Below are positions 1-9,171 of a DNA stretch of 61,462 nucleotides, piece after piece; the first letter of the stretch is position 1; each line of letters begins with the position of its first letter. The notes under the pieces were generated by a model, which worked only from the letters and a program-made list of their open reading frames with translations, was not told where the DNA came from and ran no database searches. Source of the DNA: Candidatus Gastranaerophilales bacterium (GTDB lineage Bacteria; Cyanobacteriota; Vampirovibrionia; Gastranaerophilales; Gastranaerophilaceae); NCBI GenBank assembly GCA_944327255.1, contig CALVHA010000015.1, positions 1-61,462 of the forward strand, in the 5' to 3' direction. Made by a program: the position numbers and the translations under genes.

Positions 1-1419
1 TTTGAAAAACCTTTAACAAATTTGGTTTGGTTGACTTCAATCTTATCAATTGTTATGACATTTGGCGTAAGCCACTGGTTGCTTGCTCCTATGGGCGGAA
101 ATTTATGGTTGGTATTATCAGCAATCATTTCTTGCGGTACATTGGGTGCAGCTTTAATTCCAGAATTTACAAAAATATTCACTTCTCCAAAAGCTTTGCA
201 TACTGAAGAAGTTGTTACTGCTTCAAAAGAAGGCGGTGCTTCTTTAACAATCCTTTCAGGTATTGTTTCCGGTAACTTCTCAGCTTTTTGGATTGGTGCA
301 GTTATCGTATTATTGATGGGACTTGCTTATTTTGCAAGTATTCATATTCCTGCTGATGTTATGATTTATTCGTCAGTATTTGCTTTCGGTTTAGTAGCAT
401 TCGGCTTTTTGGGTATGGGGCCTGTTACTATTGCTGTTGACAGTTACGGACCTGTTACCGATAATGCTCAATCAGTTTATGAATTATCTTTGATTGAAGA
501 TATTCCTAATGTTGCTGATGAAATCGAAAAAGAATATGGTTTTAAACCTGATTTCGAAAATGCTAAACAATATCTTGAAGAGAATGATGGTGCTGGTAAC
601 ACATTTAAAGCAACTTCTAAACCGGTATTAATCGGTACAGCTGTTGTAGGTGCTACTACTATGATTTTCTCTTTGATTTTGGTTATCCAAAATACTTTGG
701 GCATTCAGCCAGAGGCAGTTCTTAACATGTTAAATCCATATACATTGTTAGGTTTACTGGCTGGCGGTGCTGTAATCTACTGGTTCAGTGGTGCTTCTAT
801 GCAGGCTGTAACAACCGGTGCTTACAGAGCTACAGAATATATCAAAGATAATATAAAACTTGATGATGAATCTAGCAAATCTGCAAATCTTGCAAATTCA
901 AAAGAAGTTGTTAAGATTTGTACTCAATATGCACAAAAAGGTATGATTAATATCTTTATATCATTATTTGCATTTGCATTGGCACTTGCTTGTTTATCAG
1001 CTCCTGTAATTTCTGAAAATCCAGAATTCGCAAATAGACCTGTAGCATTCTTTGTAAGCTACTTGATTGCAATTGCGGTATTCGGTTTGTTCCAGGCTGT
1101 ATTTATGGCAAATGCCGGTGGATGTTGGGATAATGCTAAGAAGATTGTAGAAGTTGACATGAAAGAAAAAGGAACTCCTCTTCATGATGCTACCGTTGTT
1201 GGTGATACTGTGGGTGATCCGTTCAAGGATACTTCTTCAGTTGCTATGAACCCGATAATTAAATTTACAACATTATTTGGTCTATTGGCAATGGAAATCG
1301 CAATTAGTGAAGCATTTAGAGAAGCTGCTCCAATTGCTGGTGTTATCTTCTTGCTTATTGCATTATTCTTTGTATGGAGATCTTTCTACGGAATGCGAAT
1401 TCCTACTAAGAAAGATTAA
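1..1419 (+). CDS. hppA: Membrane-bound proton-pumping pyrophosphatase, C-terminal part (5' end outside window)
   Basis: Integral membrane pyrophosphatase, which couples PPi hydrolysis to cation pumping across the cytoplasmic membrane. The frame is open from base 1 with no start codon, so the N-terminal part lies outside the window; about 472 residues are visible. Hydrophobic segments alternate with the family signature near the C terminus (WDNAKK, then VVGDTVGDPFKDTS at about 1195-1235). The segment GNTFKA at about 595-612 aligns with the family's potassium-determining site. A Lys there, as seen here, marks K+-independent members, which are known as proton pumps; K+-dependent ones carry Ala. 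The loop before this site looks longer than usual. A hairpin terminator follows. Confidence 0.93.
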   Translation, partial: FEKPLTNLVWLTSILSIVMTFGVSHWLLAPMGGNLWLVLSAIISCGTLGAALIPEFTKIFTSPKALHTEEVVTASKEGGASLTILSGIVSGNFSAFWIGAVIVLLMGLAYFASIHIPADVMIYSSVFAFGLVAFGFLGMGPVTIAVDSYGPVTDNAQSVYELSLIEDIPNVADEIEKEYGFKPDFENAKQYLEENDGAGNTFKATSKPVLIGTAVVGATTMIFSLILVIQNTLGIQPEAVLNMLNPYTLLGLLAGGAVIYWFSGASMQAVTTGAYRATEYIKDNIKLDDESSKSANLANSKEVVKICTQYAQKGMINIFISLFAFALALACLSAPVISENPEFANRPVAFFVSYLIAIAVFGLFQAVFMANAGGCWDNAKKIVEVDMKEKGTPLHDATVVGDTVGDPFKDTSSVAMNPIIKFTTLFGLLAMEIAISEAFREAAPIAGVIFLLIALFFVWRSFYGMRIPTKKD

Positions 1420-1446
1420 TAACTATTATAAGTTATTAAGAATTAA

Positions 1447-1475
1447 GGCTGAATGATTTTTCATTCAGCCTTTTT
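1447..1475 (+). terminator. Rho-independent terminator of hppA
   Basis: A 10-bp perfect stem (GGCTGAATGA / TCATTCAGCC) with a short T loop is followed directly by TTTTT. It lies 28 bases after the hppA stop and its T-run overlaps the stop of the opposing gene. It may serve both strands. Confidence 0.85.
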
Positions 1476-2910
1476 ATAGTTCGATATGTATTAAATTTGA
1501 TGTACCAATATTGTAATTTTCATAAGGTTCTTTATTATTTAGTAGCCAGCCCGCAATTTCATTGCTTACTGCTCTGTGTGGTATATCATAAGGCATATAG
1601 AACCATGTAGAACCTTTTATTTGTTCCAATTGTGTTTTTAACAGATTTATACGATTTTCAGAAACATTATTTTCAGGTTCTTCAAATATTACATCATTTT
1701 CTATGTTATAAATATATTTGTAGTATAAAAATTCTGATTTCGACGCTGAATTTACAAAAATTAAGTCTGATTTCTTTGCTGTTTCTGCAAGGTGTTGTGC
1801 AAATTCTCTTGCCGGTTCTTTTTTGTAAACACTTTTAACTTTCAAATAGTTTATGTTAATCATAAATTGCGGGAGGTATGCTAGTATAATTAATGCTAAA
1901 ATGATAAAACGAGCTCTGTTTTGAATGTCTAATGTCTTAAATATAAGTATTAAGTATATTGGCAATAAAAATAGAATAACTCTTTCTGCATATGGATAAA
2001 TCTTTAGCATTGATAAACCTATAGTAAATAGGAATGTTAAAACCAGGGGTAACGCTTTAATCTGTTTTTCTTTAATAAATGTAAATAAACCTATAAAAAA
2101 GAATATCATTGGAAATAATACCATTTTTATAGGCGCTAAAAAATATTTTATAGAATTTATAAATAATATAGGTAAATTTGTAAGATTAAATTTAACAAAT
2201 TCATTGTTCCAATTTTTTACCATAAAAGAATCCGTGTAAGTTTGCATCAGTATAACTTTTGTATAAATCAATCCACTTATGATTAAGGGTATGGCAATAA
2301 GTAAACTGGATTTTCGAGTTTCTTTTTTGCTTAGGAGTAATATTATTCCTGCAGCTATTCCAAGTATACTTATAAATGAAAACCAGCTTATTATTATCAT
2401 TGTAATTGTCGTAATGATTATTTTTTTTGTATTTAAATTTGTTCCTTGATAAATTCTGATAAATAAAAGTAAAACAAGCAGTGTTGAAAAAACATCGCAC
2501 CCATATTGTTTAAATTCACTTGCATAATATATTATGGCTGAATTTAAGGCAAAAGCGGTAAGAACCGAAATTTTTGCAAGTTTTGTATTTAGGACTTCTT
2601 TGGATAATAAATAAAATAGTATTAATGATAAAACACTGCATATTTCAGGCAAGATTCTAAGAGTTCTATCGTTGATCCCAAAAATATTTGTCAGCAGTTT
2701 TGTTAGAACCATAAACATAGGAGGTGCAACCTGTCCAAGCTCCAGTCTTTTTGTGAAATAATCGAAAAGATTAAAATCAATTATACTGACAGCCAAATTA
2801 CATTCGTCATGCCACATTGACGGGTTTAATATCCACCCTTTCAGTCGTAATAAAATCCCGATTGCTATTATTATAGCAATCGGTAAAATTTTAAATAAAT
2901 TATTTTTCAT
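1474..2910 (-). CDS. GT-C fold membrane glycosyltransferase (GT39/ArnT-like)
   Basis: A 478-residue polytopic membrane protein with about ten hydrophobic segments and a soluble tail from roughly residue 370. Near the N terminus it has WHDE (residues about 33-36) in the first periplasmic loop. This fits the acidic metal/catalytic motif of GT-C enzymes that take sugars from polyprenyl-phosphate donors. Family members glycosylate lipid A, proteins or cell-wall polymers; the acceptor cannot be read here. It lies 16 bases downstream of the phosphohexomutase gene on the same strand, so the two probably form an operon and may share a sugar pathway. The shine-dalgarno is weak (GAGAAA). Confidence 0.8.
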   Translation of the reverse strand: MKNNLFKILPIAIIIAIGILLRLKGWILNPSMWHDECNLAVSIIDFNLFDYFTKRLELGQVAPPMFMVLTKLLTNIFGINDRTLRILPEICSVLSLILFYLLSKEVLNTKLAKISVLTAFALNSAIIYYASEFKQYGCDVFSTLLVLLLFIRIYQGTNLNTKKIIITTITMIIISWFSFISILGIAAGIILLLSKKETRKSSLLIAIPLIISGLIYTKVILMQTYTDSFMVKNWNNEFVKFNLTNLPILFINSIKYFLAPIKMVLFPMIFFFIGLFTFIKEKQIKALPLVLTFLFTIGLSMLKIYPYAERVILFLLPIYLILIFKTLDIQNRARFIILALIILAYLPQFMININYLKVKSVYKKEPAREFAQHLAETAKKSDLIFVNSASKSEFLYYKYIYNIENDVIFEEPENNVSENRINLLKTQLEQIKGSTWFYMPYDIPHRAVSNEIAGWLLNNKEPYENYNIGTSNLIHIEL

Positions 2911-2926
2911 TATATTTTCTCATTTC

Positions 2927-5194
2927 TTAAAATTTATATTCGGGTATAATAAAAGGTTCATTATTTGCATCTTTTTCAACAAATTTTAAATAGTAATTCA
3001 TAGCCTTTTCTTTTGATTCATTATAGAACTTGTCAGAAATATATTTTTTATGAAATTCTGTTCTGTCACCTGGATAATTTCCCATTGCACCTGCATAAGT
3101 TTCCAGAATTTCTTTATTAGAACCGCCTCCGTAAGCCTTTGTTTTTGCATCTGTTCCGGATGGACGAATTTCAATATATTTGTCATCAAATTCCATGTAG
3201 GTTCCATCACCTACAAATTTAATTGACTTTAATCCGTCAAATATAAGGCTCTTAAACGAATCGTTAAGAACTTCTTTAACATTATCTATAGTCATTAGAC
3301 CTTCTCTTACAGCAATTGCCATTGATAAATAGAACAGATCATTTTTAGTTCTTTTCTTTTCTCCAGCAATTTTAGCTTCTTTAAGTTTATTAATGTCCGG
3401 CTCTGATTCGTTATAGTATGCAATATCTACACGTGTATCATATTTCCCCACGATTTCATTCTTTTCAAAGATTGTTTTTAGGTAAGATGATAATGGTGTA
3501 TCTTTAAGTTTTGCTATTAATGCAGATGCTACAATTATAGCTTCTGTCGCACTTTTTTCTCTCATTGCAATAGCCGCACGCCCTGCTAAAGATTTTATTA
3601 AATCCTCTGTACCCATAATCATTCCGCCGGATTCTTCTCCGCCAAAAAGTAATCGAGGATTTTTACCGAGATTTATAGAATTGCCGAATACGTCATCAAC
3701 TATAACGTCTTTTTCAGGATTCAGTTTAAGTTGAAGTTCAACTTTTTTCATAATATTGGCAATTTCTTTAAATCCAACTGGCACATTAACAACTTTTACT
3801 CCCTGTTTTTTAGCCCATTCATCCCATGAAAGTGCTGAAGCTGTAGTTTTAATAATAAATCTCGGATGATTATCCCATAGATTTTCCATTTTTAATTGTT
3901 TAGCCCAGAAATCCATAAGCATTAAGAACGCTTGATTTGCTGTAAATACCGTTAATACAGTATCTTCATTAAGTTTCACATAATCTATCCCATTTTTCTC
4001 AAGATATGGGATTCTGGTAATAGTTTCAGTTTGAGTAATTGTCAGTCTATCATGGTCTGGATCCGTAATTAATACGGCTGTTCCAACAGGCATATCTTTT
4101 AATTTTTCATCATAATGAAGAGTTTCTATTACTGGAAAGAATTTTTCGCCATTTTTACGTTTTGCAAGAACAGTTGCATCAACCGAATAATCGTAAAAAG
4201 CTTTTTCCCCCTTTGGAGTTTCATCATATTTCCCTATTGAATGAAAGAACGGATCTTCTTCAATATTGAACCAGACAAATTTGTCTGATATTTTTAATTT
4301 TTCAAGAACTCTTGAGAGTGTTCTATAGGCAGAACCACCTACATTTTCAATGACGATTTTGTTGTCAAAATTTTTGATTAAGTCAAGGTTGATTTTCTTT
4401 GCAACTCCAGATTGCAGATATTCTACATACAAATCTACTCCGTCATCAAGTTTTTTCATTATATTGTCGTCAATAAGAGGGTTGTCTTTAGCTGCAATTT
4501 TAATTTCATAAGTCCCATTTTTTTCTGTTTCATCAAAAATTTCCTGAATTTTATTAACAAATTCCAAAGATTCTTCAGGGAGGTACTGTGAACCTTGAGA
4601 ATTTAAATCTTTAGTCGCATTTTTTACGGAAATTCCGTGACTTGAGGTAATATATTCCCCTCCTACCAAATCAAGCTTGAAAGCTAAAAAAGATGCAAGC
4701 CAGATTGGAATAGTTTGTCTTTTTACTGGAACAAGAGTTTTTATTCCCTGTGCAGCTTGAATTCTTGCTATTGCATCTAAGAATAACGCTGAATTATATC
4801 TTACTTCTCTTCCCGCAACTTTCAAAATTTCTTTTCCCTGATATTTTTCTTTTGCAACAAGTGCTTTTGCTAACGTTGCAAGAACGATTCCGACTAAATT
4901 AATAGGGAATCTTGTGTCCTGAGGATAAAGAATGTTTTGTGGACCTCTTATTCCGGCAGTTGAAACTTTAGCTTCTTTTGAATAATTGGCAAACCAGTCA
5001 TACAGATTTAATCCTTCAGGATTTGTTTTTTCATTATAAGGTTTCAGGTGTTCCTTTTTTAATGTAAATGTAAATTCTCCCTCATTTGAAAAATTCATTA
5101 AATCTAATTTTTTTATGTAGTCCGGTGTTTTTTCGTAAACACTTTTAAATAATTCATTTTCAAGTTTATTTTTTGATTTTTTGCACTCTTTCAT
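2927..5194 (-). CDS. Phosphoglucomutase/phosphomannomutase family protein (large form)
   Basis: Alpha-D-phosphohexomutase superfamily enzyme, which interconverts hexose 1- and 6-phosphates. All four family loops are visible: the phosphoserine loop TSSHG at 183-187, the metal-binding loop DPDHDR at 378-383, the sugar-specificity loop GGEESGG at 518-524 and the phosphate-binding loop RPSGTD at 677-682. At 755 residues it is much longer than the usual 450-580; the extra length lies in the N-terminal 75 residues and in inserts between domains. The active loop reads SSH where SASH or TASH is common. It has a good SD (GGGAG) and its own promoter, and it leads the operon with the GT-C gene. Confidence 0.85.
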   Translation of the reverse strand: MKECKKSKNKLENELFKSVYEKTPDYIKKLDLMNFSNEGEFTFTLKKEHLKPYNEKTNPEGLNLYDWFANYSKEAKVSTAGIRGPQNILYPQDTRFPINLVGIVLATLAKALVAKEKYQGKEILKVAGREVRYNSALFLDAIARIQAAQGIKTLVPVKRQTIPIWLASFLAFKLDLVGGEYITSSHGISVKNATKDLNSQGSQYLPEESLEFVNKIQEIFDETEKNGTYEIKIAAKDNPLIDDNIMKKLDDGVDLYVEYLQSGVAKKINLDLIKNFDNKIVIENVGGSAYRTLSRVLEKLKISDKFVWFNIEEDPFFHSIGKYDETPKGEKAFYDYSVDATVLAKRKNGEKFFPVIETLHYDEKLKDMPVGTAVLITDPDHDRLTITQTETITRIPYLEKNGIDYVKLNEDTVLTVFTANQAFLMLMDFWAKQLKMENLWDNHPRFIIKTTASALSWDEWAKKQGVKVVNVPVGFKEIANIMKKVELQLKLNPEKDVIVDDVFGNSINLGKNPRLLFGGEESGGMIMGTEDLIKSLAGRAAIAMREKSATEAIIVASALIAKLKDTPLSSYLKTIFEKNEIVGKYDTRVDIAYYNESEPDINKLKEAKIAGEKKRTKNDLFYLSMAIAVREGLMTIDNVKEVLNDSFKSLIFDGLKSIKFVGDGTYMEFDDKYIEIRPSGTDAKTKAYGGGSNKEILETYAGAMGNYPGDRTEFHKKYISDKFYNESKEKAMNYYLKFVEKDANNEPFIIPEYKF

Positions 5195-5217
5195 CTTTTT
5201 CTCCCTTCTATTGTGTG

Positions 5218-5246
5218 ATTATAGCTTAAAGGAAGTCAAGAGTAAA
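5218..5246 (-). promoter_or_regulatory. Sigma-70-like promoter of the phosphohexomutase operon
   Basis: On the minus strand TTTACT (5246-5241), a 17-base spacer and a perfect TATAAT (5223-5218) lie upstream of the gene start at 5194. It is back to back with the plus-strand promoter at 5268-5295. Confidence 0.7.
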
Positions 5247-5267
5247 GTGTATTAAGTCTGTTGTTTA

Positions 5268-5295
5268 TTGAAAATAGTTTTTTTTATGCTATTAT
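5268..5295 (+). promoter_or_regulatory. Sigma-70-like promoter of the tandem acyltransferase genes
   Basis: TTGAAA (5268-5273), a 16-base spacer and TATTAT (5290-5295) with an extended -10 TG at 5287-5288. The start codon follows at 5320 with GGGAG as SD. Confidence 0.7.
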
Positions 5296-5319
5296 TAAAT
5301 TACGTTTAGGGAGTAATTT

Positions 5320-6027
5320 ATGACAAAGGAGAAAAAATCTTACACGAAAAGAACAGCGGAACAGTTTAATATGTGGCGTTCTTTTTTTCAAGTTTTAGTT
5401 TGTAAATTTTTCTATATGATAAGATTTAAGCTCGTATACAGGCTTGAAGTAAACGGATTGGAAAATGTGCCAAAAGATAATGCTTATATAGTTTGTCCAA
5501 ATCATTTATCAACACTTGACCCTCCGTTAATAGTTGGTGTTATGCCTAGAAATATTTCTTTTATGGCTAAAAAAGAACTGTTTGATATTCGTTTCTTGCG
5601 TTGGTGGATTGATTGGCTTGGCGGATTTGCTGTTAATCGTGAGAGTCTAGGTCCTTCTACTATTAAAACAGTTATGGCTATTAAGAAGAGTAAATGGGTC
5701 TTTGGAATTTTCCCTCAAGGAACAAGGGGGATTCCCGGTGAAATTCGTGGAGTAACCAAAGGTTTTGCGGGTTTGGCAAAAATTACAAAATGTGCTATAT
5801 TACCGGTAGGAATTACGGGAACCGATGAGGTTAAGCGCTTACCATTCAGTGGGAAAATTGTTGTAAATATCGGTAAACCTATTCCTTACAGTGATAATGT
5901 GGAAGAAATGGTTTCTCAATGGATTGCGGCAATTCAAGAGTTAACAGGTTTTAAATATATCTCTGATGAGACAAATCAGGAAAAGATTGGAGTTAAGAAT
6001 GACGAAGCAGATACGAAATTACAATAG
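5320..6027 (+). CDS. 1-acyl-sn-glycerol-3-phosphate acyltransferase (PlsC-like), first copy
   Basis: PlsC/LPLAT superfamily, which transfers an acyl group to lysophosphatidic acid in phospholipid synthesis at the inner membrane. The 235-residue protein has the catalytic HX4D motif (H62 to D67, in NHLSTLD), block III FPQGTRG at 131-137 and a hydrophobic stretch near residues 22-38 that would anchor it. Start supported by GGGAG eight bases upstream and by a promoter at 5268-5295. The 3' end overlaps the next gene, which is a paralogue, by 29 bases. PlsC activity is a family inference; other lysophospholipid acyltransferases look similar. Confidence 0.88.
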   Translation: MTKEKKSYTKRTAEQFNMWRSFFQVLVCKFFYMIRFKLVYRLEVNGLENVPKDNAYIVCPNHLSTLDPPLIVGVMPRNISFMAKKELFDIRFLRWWIDWLGGFAVNRESLGPSTIKTVMAIKKSKWVFGIFPQGTRGIPGEIRGVTKGFAGLAKITKCAILPVGITGTDEVKRLPFSGKIVVNIGKPIPYSDNVEEMVSQWIAAIQELTGFKYISDETNQEKIGVKNDEADTKLQ

Positions 6028-6703
6028 ACGTTACGCATCTGAATATAATATTATCAGATCAATTTGGTATATGACATTCCTGTATACTGTCGTAATTCCT
6101 TTCTTTTCAATTTTTTATGATTATGAAATTACCGGACAGGAAAATTTACCAAAGTGGAATAAAAAAGATAAATATATTTTCACTGCTAATCACGTGTCAA
6201 TTTTTGATCCGTTTTTAGTTCCATTTGCTGTTAGAAAATTAATAGCTTTTATGGCTAAAAAAGAATTGTTTGATTCTAAAGAAAAATCTAGTGGCTTAAT
6301 TAAATCTTTAGGAGCTTTTTCCGTCGACAGAACTAAGCCGGAAATTGCAACATTTAAGACTGTAAGGGATATTTTTACAACAAGTTGGTCTTTAGGAGTT
6401 TTTCCGCAGGGCGGGACAAGACCTTATGGAAAATTGGAAGGTATTAAAAAGGGTTTTGTTGTAATTGCTAAAAATGCAAAGGCAGATATAGTGCCTGTCG
6501 CTATAGGTAGTTTTTCAGGGTATCCTCAATTAAAACCTTTTAAGAAGCAAACAGTTCGTCTGCATATTTGTAAACCTATTTCTTATAAACTTCCTGTTGA
6601 TGAAGTTATCTATAGATGGTGTGAAGAAATTTCAAAGCATGCTGAATATGAAAACTGTATTCCTGCTCCAGAAAATAATTCCGAGAATCTTGTTAATGTC
6701 TAA
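5999..6703 (+). CDS. 1-acyl-sn-glycerol-3-phosphate acyltransferase (PlsC-like), second copy
   Basis: Second LPLAT-family acyltransferase of 234 residues. It has HX4D (H65 to D70, in NHVSIFD) and a block III FPQGGTR at about 135-141, one Gly longer than the copy upstream. Hydrophobic residues 22-40 probably anchor it. An in-frame ATG at 5966 has no SD, whereas the ATG at 5999 has GGAG (5989-5992) six bases upstream, so 5999 is chosen. It overlaps the first acyltransferase by 29 bases, so translation is probably coupled. Two related acyltransferases in tandem suggest different acyl donors or positions, but substrate cannot be told from sequence. Confidence 0.87.
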   Translation: MTKQIRNYNRRYASEYNIIRSIWYMTFLYTVVIPFFSIFYDYEITGQENLPKWNKKDKYIFTANHVSIFDPFLVPFAVRKLIAFMAKKELFDSKEKSSGLIKSLGAFSVDRTKPEIATFKTVRDIFTTSWSLGVFPQGGTRPYGKLEGIKKGFVVIAKNAKADIVPVAIGSFSGYPQLKPFKKQTVRLHICKPISYKLPVDEVIYRWCEEISKHAEYENCIPAPENNSENLVNV

Positions 6704-6725
6704 TCATTATGTTTATAATTTATAA

Positions 6726-6759
6726 CCGAAAGGCTCACGAAATTTCGGGAGCCTTTCGG
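6726..6759. terminator. Hairpin between convergent genes
   Basis: An 11-bp perfect stem (CCGAAAGGCTC / GAGCCTTTCGG) whose loop contains a further CGAAATTTCG palindrome. It lies between the convergent acyltransferase and HEAT-protein genes. No clear T-run follows on either side, so termination is plausible but not certain. Confidence 0.6.
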
Positions 6760-6796
6760 TACTATCTTATTTAAAGAAAGGAATTTTTAATTTTAA

Positions 6797-7966
6797 TTAT
6801 GCAGCTTGTTTAGTTTCTGTTGCAGGTTTTAATTCTGCTTCTTTCGGAGTCCCTGCAGCCTGTGGTGCTGTTGCCATCTGATTTAACTTGTTTAATGCTG
6901 CAGTTGCTGCTTCTTGAACCCCTTGATCCTGGTCTTTTTGTGCAATTGTAAAGATTGTATTCAAGTCTTTTTGGTATTCAGGTTTTTGAATATAACTTAA
7001 TGCTTCAATTGCAGATGTTCTAACCATCGGGTTAGGGTTATTCTTTAGCTGTTCGACAATTGTAACTGCGCCAGGTAATTCTGTTAAAGGTACTGTTGCA
7101 TTTGTCAATTTTTGAACTTCATCTCCATAAAGTTTTTGCATTATTGCAGATGTAAACATTGCATAGCTTTTATTTCTTTCAGCTTGTTCATAAGGAGAAA
7201 TTGTCATTGCTAATTGTTTTTCTGCATCTGTCATCTGTTGATTAGACATTAATTTTTGTCTTGCTGCAATTTGTTCTTGAGTTGGTCCTTCAAGTTTACT
7301 TGTATCAGCTTTGATAATATTATTTAATGCGTCAACAACTTTTGTATCTAATAATTCTGTAGCTTTAGTAGGATTTTCGTTAATCATATTAGCGATTTCT
7401 TCCATTGCAGCAGCTTGTACTTCATAGTCAGGATTTGTTAATTTAGATATAAAAGCATTTAGATCAACCTGTGGAGTTACTGGAGTTGGAGGAACTACTT
7501 CAACAGGCTTAGCTTCTGTTGCTGTTTCTGTTTTAGGTTGTTCTATATTTGTAGTTGCAGGTTTTTCTTCAACTTTTGGAGCTTCTTGTGGTTTAACTAC
7601 AACAGGTGCTGGAACTGCTTCAGGTGCCGGTTGAATAGGAACTTCAACTGCGGCTGGAGCTTGTGCGACTGTCGGAGCTATAACTGCAGGAGCTGCAGGA
7701 ATTTGAGTTTGTTCCGGTGTAGTAATGCTTGGAGGCATGTAATAAGGTTGAACCGGAGCTTGTGGATAGCTATAAAGCTGTCCTTGAGGATAATTGTAGT
7801 ATGGCATTGTTGGTGTCGCATACTGAGGAGCTTGTGTTAATACCGGAGCTTGTGCTTGAGCCGGTACATTGACCATTGGATTGTGAACATCAATTTTTAC
7901 TGCATTATAGTTCGGTTGTGGAACTTGTTGCAGGTAATTGGGTAAATTTGGAATTTGCATCATTTT
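6797..7966 (-). CDS. Pro/Gln/Ala-rich protein with C-terminal HEAT-like repeats
   Basis: Unknown function. The first ~170 residues are low-complexity, rich in Pro, Gln, Ala, Tyr and Val; the last ~220 contain alpha-helical HEAT/armadillo-like units, e.g. 'MVRTSAIEALSYI' and 'VQEAATAALNKL'. There is no signal peptide or membrane segment. An earlier in-frame TTG at 7981 exists, but AAGGA lies nine bases before the ATG at 7966, so that start is chosen (389 residues). HEAT repeats usually mediate protein-protein contacts, so a scaffold role is possible. The N-terminal style (NAVKIDVHNP) is one I associate with Gastranaerophilales proteins. It is monocistronic. Confidence 0.75.
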   Translation of the reverse strand, partial: KMMQIPNLPNYLQQVPQPNYNAVKIDVHNPMVNVPAQAQAPVLTQAPQYATPTMPYYNYPQGQLYSYPQAPVQPYYMPPSITTPEQTQIPAAPAVIAPTVAQAPAAVEVPIQPAPEAVPAPVVVKPQEAPKVEEKPATTNIEQPKTETATEAKPVEVVPPTPVTPQVDLNAFISKLTNPDYEVQAAAMEEIANMINENPTKATELLDTKVVDALNNIIKADTSKLEGPTQEQIAARQKLMSNQQMTDAEKQLAMTISPYEQAERNKSYAMFTSAIMQKLYGDEVQKLTNATVPLTELPGAVTIVEQLKNNPNPMVRTSAIEALSYIQKPEYQKDLNTIFTIAQKDQDQGVQEAATAALNKLNQMATAPQAAGTPKEAELKPATETKQAA

Positions 7967-8132
7967 ATCTTTTCCTTTCAATAAATAATTTTACTATTCC
8001 CATTCTACCTTTTAAATACCCCTCAAGAAAATAAATTGCTAAATTTTGATATTTTTTTAATAATTCTTAACAATATTTTTACAAAAGTATTATTATAGGC
8101 CTATTTTAACATTTTTATTTTTTTAATATTTA

Positions 8133-8141
8133 TGTTATAAT
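8133..8141 (+). promoter_or_regulatory. Extended -10 promoter of the transketolase-ftsEX operon
   Basis: TGTTATAAT forms an extended -10 without a recognisable -35. The start codon is at 8190, with GAGGGG as SD. The same string TATGTTATAAT occurs before rpiB at 13495-13505. Confidence 0.65.
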
Positions 8142-8189
8142 ACTGACAGATTTGTTATTAATTTATAAATTTGAGGGGAATTATACAAA

Positions 8190-9152
8190 ATGCTATTAAA
8201 TTTTAACGAGCGTAAGTCTATAAGGAATGCTTTTGGAAAAGCCCTTCTTGAGGCAGGAAGAAATAATCCGAATGTCGTTGTGCTGGATGCTGATTTAGCA
8301 TGCTCAACACAGACGGCGATGTTTGCGAAGGAATTTCCTAACAGGTTCTTTGATATTGGAATTTCAGAGCAGGATATGATTGCAACTGCTGCAGGTTTGG
8401 CTTCTGTTGGTAAAATTCCTTTTGCTGCAAGTTTTGCAATGTTTGCGACTGGACGACCTTACGATCAAATTAGAAATGCTGTTTGTTACCCTGAATTTAA
8501 TGTAAAAATTATTGGGACTCACGGTGGAGTTACTGTCGGTGAAGATGGTGCAAGTCATCAGGCATTGGAAGACATCTCTTTGATGAGGGGAATTCCGAAT
8601 ATGTCTGTTATTGTCCCTGCAGATTGCAGAGAATGCGAACAGGTAATTAAGTTTGCTGCTGAAAACTATGGACCTATGTATATTAGAATCCCAAGGACAA
8701 ATGTCTGTGATATTTTTGATGATAATTATGAGTTTGATTTTTGTAAAGTGAAAGTTATTGAAGAGGGCACGGATGTAACTGTTATCACAAACGGTGAAAC
8801 TCTTGCAGAGGTTATTCGGGCTGGTGAAATTTTGAAAAAAGAAGGTTATTCAGTTCAAATTTTACATGTTCCTGTTGTCAAACCTCTTGATGATGCGACT
8901 ATTATTGAAAAGGCTAAGCAGACTAAGTTTGTTATTACCGTTGAAAATCATTCTATTATAGGCGGGCTTGGGAGTGCTGTTTGTGAAACTCTTTCCTATT
9001 ATTACCCTATGCCGGTTGTAAGGTTCGGAGTTAATGATACGTTTGGACAGAGCGGGAAATGGGATGAACTTCTTGATTATTATGGATTAAATGCTGAAAA
9101 ACTTGCTAAGAATATAAAAAAGCAAATAGACAGATATCGTTTGGTTAAATAA
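8190..9152 (+). CDS. Transketolase, C-terminal subunit
   Basis: C-terminal half of a split transketolase (about 320 residues). It contains the pyrimidine-binding domain with the catalytic Glu in GISEQDM (E60), which contacts the thiamine aminopyrimidine, followed by the transketolase C-terminal domain. Transketolase moves two-carbon units in the pentose phosphate pathway. The N-terminal, PPi-binding half is absent from this window and must be encoded elsewhere for activity. The SD GAGGGG is strong. It is the first gene of a five-gene operon; ftsE follows after 19 bases. DXS-like or acetoin-dehydrogenase-like enzymes share the fold but fit less well. Confidence 0.87.
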   Translation: MLLNFNERKSIRNAFGKALLEAGRNNPNVVVLDADLACSTQTAMFAKEFPNRFFDIGISEQDMIATAAGLASVGKIPFAASFAMFATGRPYDQIRNAVCYPEFNVKIIGTHGGVTVGEDGASHQALEDISLMRGIPNMSVIVPADCRECEQVIKFAAENYGPMYIRIPRTNVCDIFDDNYEFDFCKVKVIEEGTDVTVITNGETLAEVIRAGEILKKEGYSVQILHVPVVKPLDDATIIEKAKQTKFVITVENHSIIGGLGSAVCETLSYYYPMPVVRFGVNDTFGQSGKWDELLDYYGLNAEKLAKNIKKQIDRYRLVK

Positions 9153-9171
9153 ATTAAGGGAATTTAATATA

